Assembly: GCA_021513715.1 (NCBI GenBank)
Contig: CP084167.1
Coordinates: 1,194,571-1,258,570 of the forward strand
Source of the DNA: Candidatus Heimdallarchaeum endolithica
GTDB taxonomy: Archaea; Asgardarchaeota; Heimdallarchaeia; Heimdallarchaeales; Heimdallarchaeaceae
Direction: 5' to 3'
DNA length: 64,000 nt
Shown: positions 63,351-64,000 of the stretch, in pieces
How the letters are laid out: each line of letters starts with the position of its first letter
Numbering within the stretch: position 1 is the stretch's first letter
The notes under the pieces: generated by a model
Seen by the model: only the letters and a program-made list of their open reading frames with translations
What the model was told of the DNA's origin: nothing
Database searches by the model: none
Program-made: the position numbers and the translations under genes

Positions 63351-64000
63351 ATTTGTTCCCCCATTGTAGTTAGATTTTCTTTTTCTTTCTCAAACTTATT
63401 GAAAATTCTCATACTGTTTGTTGTAACCAAACTTGCTATTCCTAACATTATACAACTCAATTCTATTAGAGAATATTTTGATACGCTACTCACATTATAT
63501 ACTTTGAAATAGTAATAATTACCCATCCAAGCAATAGACAAAACTGTTCCTATAATAAAACCCCCTATAGAATTCAATAACAACAATAGAATAGTGCAAA
63601 ATGCCAAAGTAATTTTAAATTTCTTAATGTCTGTTCCTCTTGCTAGAGCGACTAGTAATGTATGTTTATTTTCTCGCACTATTGATTGAAAATATGATAT
63701 TGTAAAAGCTATAATTGCTAATACAAGAATAGCTGCTTCTATAGGTAAAATTATATAAAAGTCTATATAATTCTTAATTTTATCTTTTGTAATTATAACT
63801 CTTACATGTTCATCCATAGCTCCTAAATCGTTTTTTATTTTACTATACCATTCGTACGGATCTACTCTATCCTTTAACTTTACAAGTAGCTTAGAAAAGA
63901 AACATTTCCCGAAAATCTCTTTCATTAGTGAAAAGTCTACTATATAGTAGTGATCGTAATATCCACTACTTTCAGAGTCAGGTTCATATTCAACCAGAGG
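63344..64000 (-). CDS. FtsX-family permease (5' end outside the window)
   Basis: The leftward frame is open to the last base of the window, so the N-terminus is missing; ATG 63925 is internal. The visible 218 codons have part of the extracytoplasmic domain, then three to four membrane segments (about 85-110, 125-150 and 170-195 in the visible part) of the C-terminal FtsX core. It partners the ATPase gene with which it overlaps. Confidence 0.85.
   Translation of the reverse strand, partial: PLVEYEPDSESSGYYDHYYIVDFSLMKEIFGKCFFSKLLVKLKDRVDPYEWYSKIKNDLGAMDEHVRVIITKDKIKNYIDFYIILPIEAAILVLAIIAFTISYFQSIVRENKHTLLVALARGTDIKKFKITLAFCTILLLLLNSIGGFIIGTVLSIAWMGNYYYFKVYNVSSVSKYSLIELSCIMLGIASLVTTNSMRIFNKFEKEKENLTTMGEQIW

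Overview
This is a 64 kb stretch of AT-rich archaeal chromosome. The archaeal markers are an Orc1/Cdc6 initiator, an Alba chromatin protein, a tRNA-splicing endonuclease, AMP phosphorylase, a NucS mismatch endonuclease, AlaX, TATA boxes about 25 nt upstream of starts, and GGTGAT/AGGAGG-type ribosome binding sites. A membrane-anchored RING-type protein and many Ca-binding surface proteins with a C-terminal membrane anchor point loosely to an Asgard (Promethearchaeota) lineage. That assignment is inference; no rRNA is present to settle it.

Layout. 1-9.9 kb: the 3' end of an FtsX-type permease, AlaX, a secreted protein, AMP phosphorylase, a GNAT enzyme, Orc1/Cdc6, an Lrp-type sensor domain, the RING protein and an HD hydrolase. 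10.0-13.9 kb: tRNA-Pro, then a damaged patch in which a 1004-bp IS5-like element has split an unknown gene next to a 3' fragment of a surface protein, then a LOG-family protein and a protein of unknown function. 14-20.5 kb: TPR and DUF123 proteins, a small membrane protein, a radical SAM/SPASM enzyme translationally coupled to a 68-aa peptide (RiPP-like), and a divergent pair of unknown genes. 20.5-27.2 kb: a probable N-succinylamino-acid racemase/N-acyltransferase pair and a zinc/manganese ABC transporter with its DtxR-like regulator and an operator palindrome. 27.2-39.5 kb: housekeeping genes (NucS, lipid kinase, glutaminyl-tRNA synthetase, M24 peptidase, RecA-fold protein, nucleotidyltransferase, P-type ATPase, Alba, EndA). 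39.5-42.5 kb: a three-gene redox cluster of CCG-domain Fe-S protein, FAD oxidase and lipoyl-carrier (GcvH-like) protein. 42.6-48.2 kb: a structured RNA candidate, UppP, a large beta-propeller/Ca-binding surface protein, a UbiA prenyltransferase and two tRNA-Gln genes. 48.6-54.5 kb: a CRISPR array of 77 repeats with no cas genes in the window, with a ribbon-helix-helix/aspartic-protease pair on one side and a decayed piece of the same gene family on the other. 55.4-62.2 kb: a second structured RNA candidate and a complete phosphate uptake locus (PstS, fused PstC-PstA, PstB, PhoU, AbrB-PhoU). 62.7-64 kb: an FtsX/LolD-type ABC pair running off the window.

The best leads for something new are the radical SAM/peptide cluster, the Fe-S/FAD/lipoyl-carrier module, the two structured RNAs, the CRISPR flanks, and a bacterial-type GlnRS with an archaeal GluRS-like N-terminus beside tRNA-Gln genes that keep the archaeal A1-U72 pair. 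Two genes (the FAD oxidase and UbiA) appear to start at ATT codons and would be missed or shortened by ordinary gene callers.
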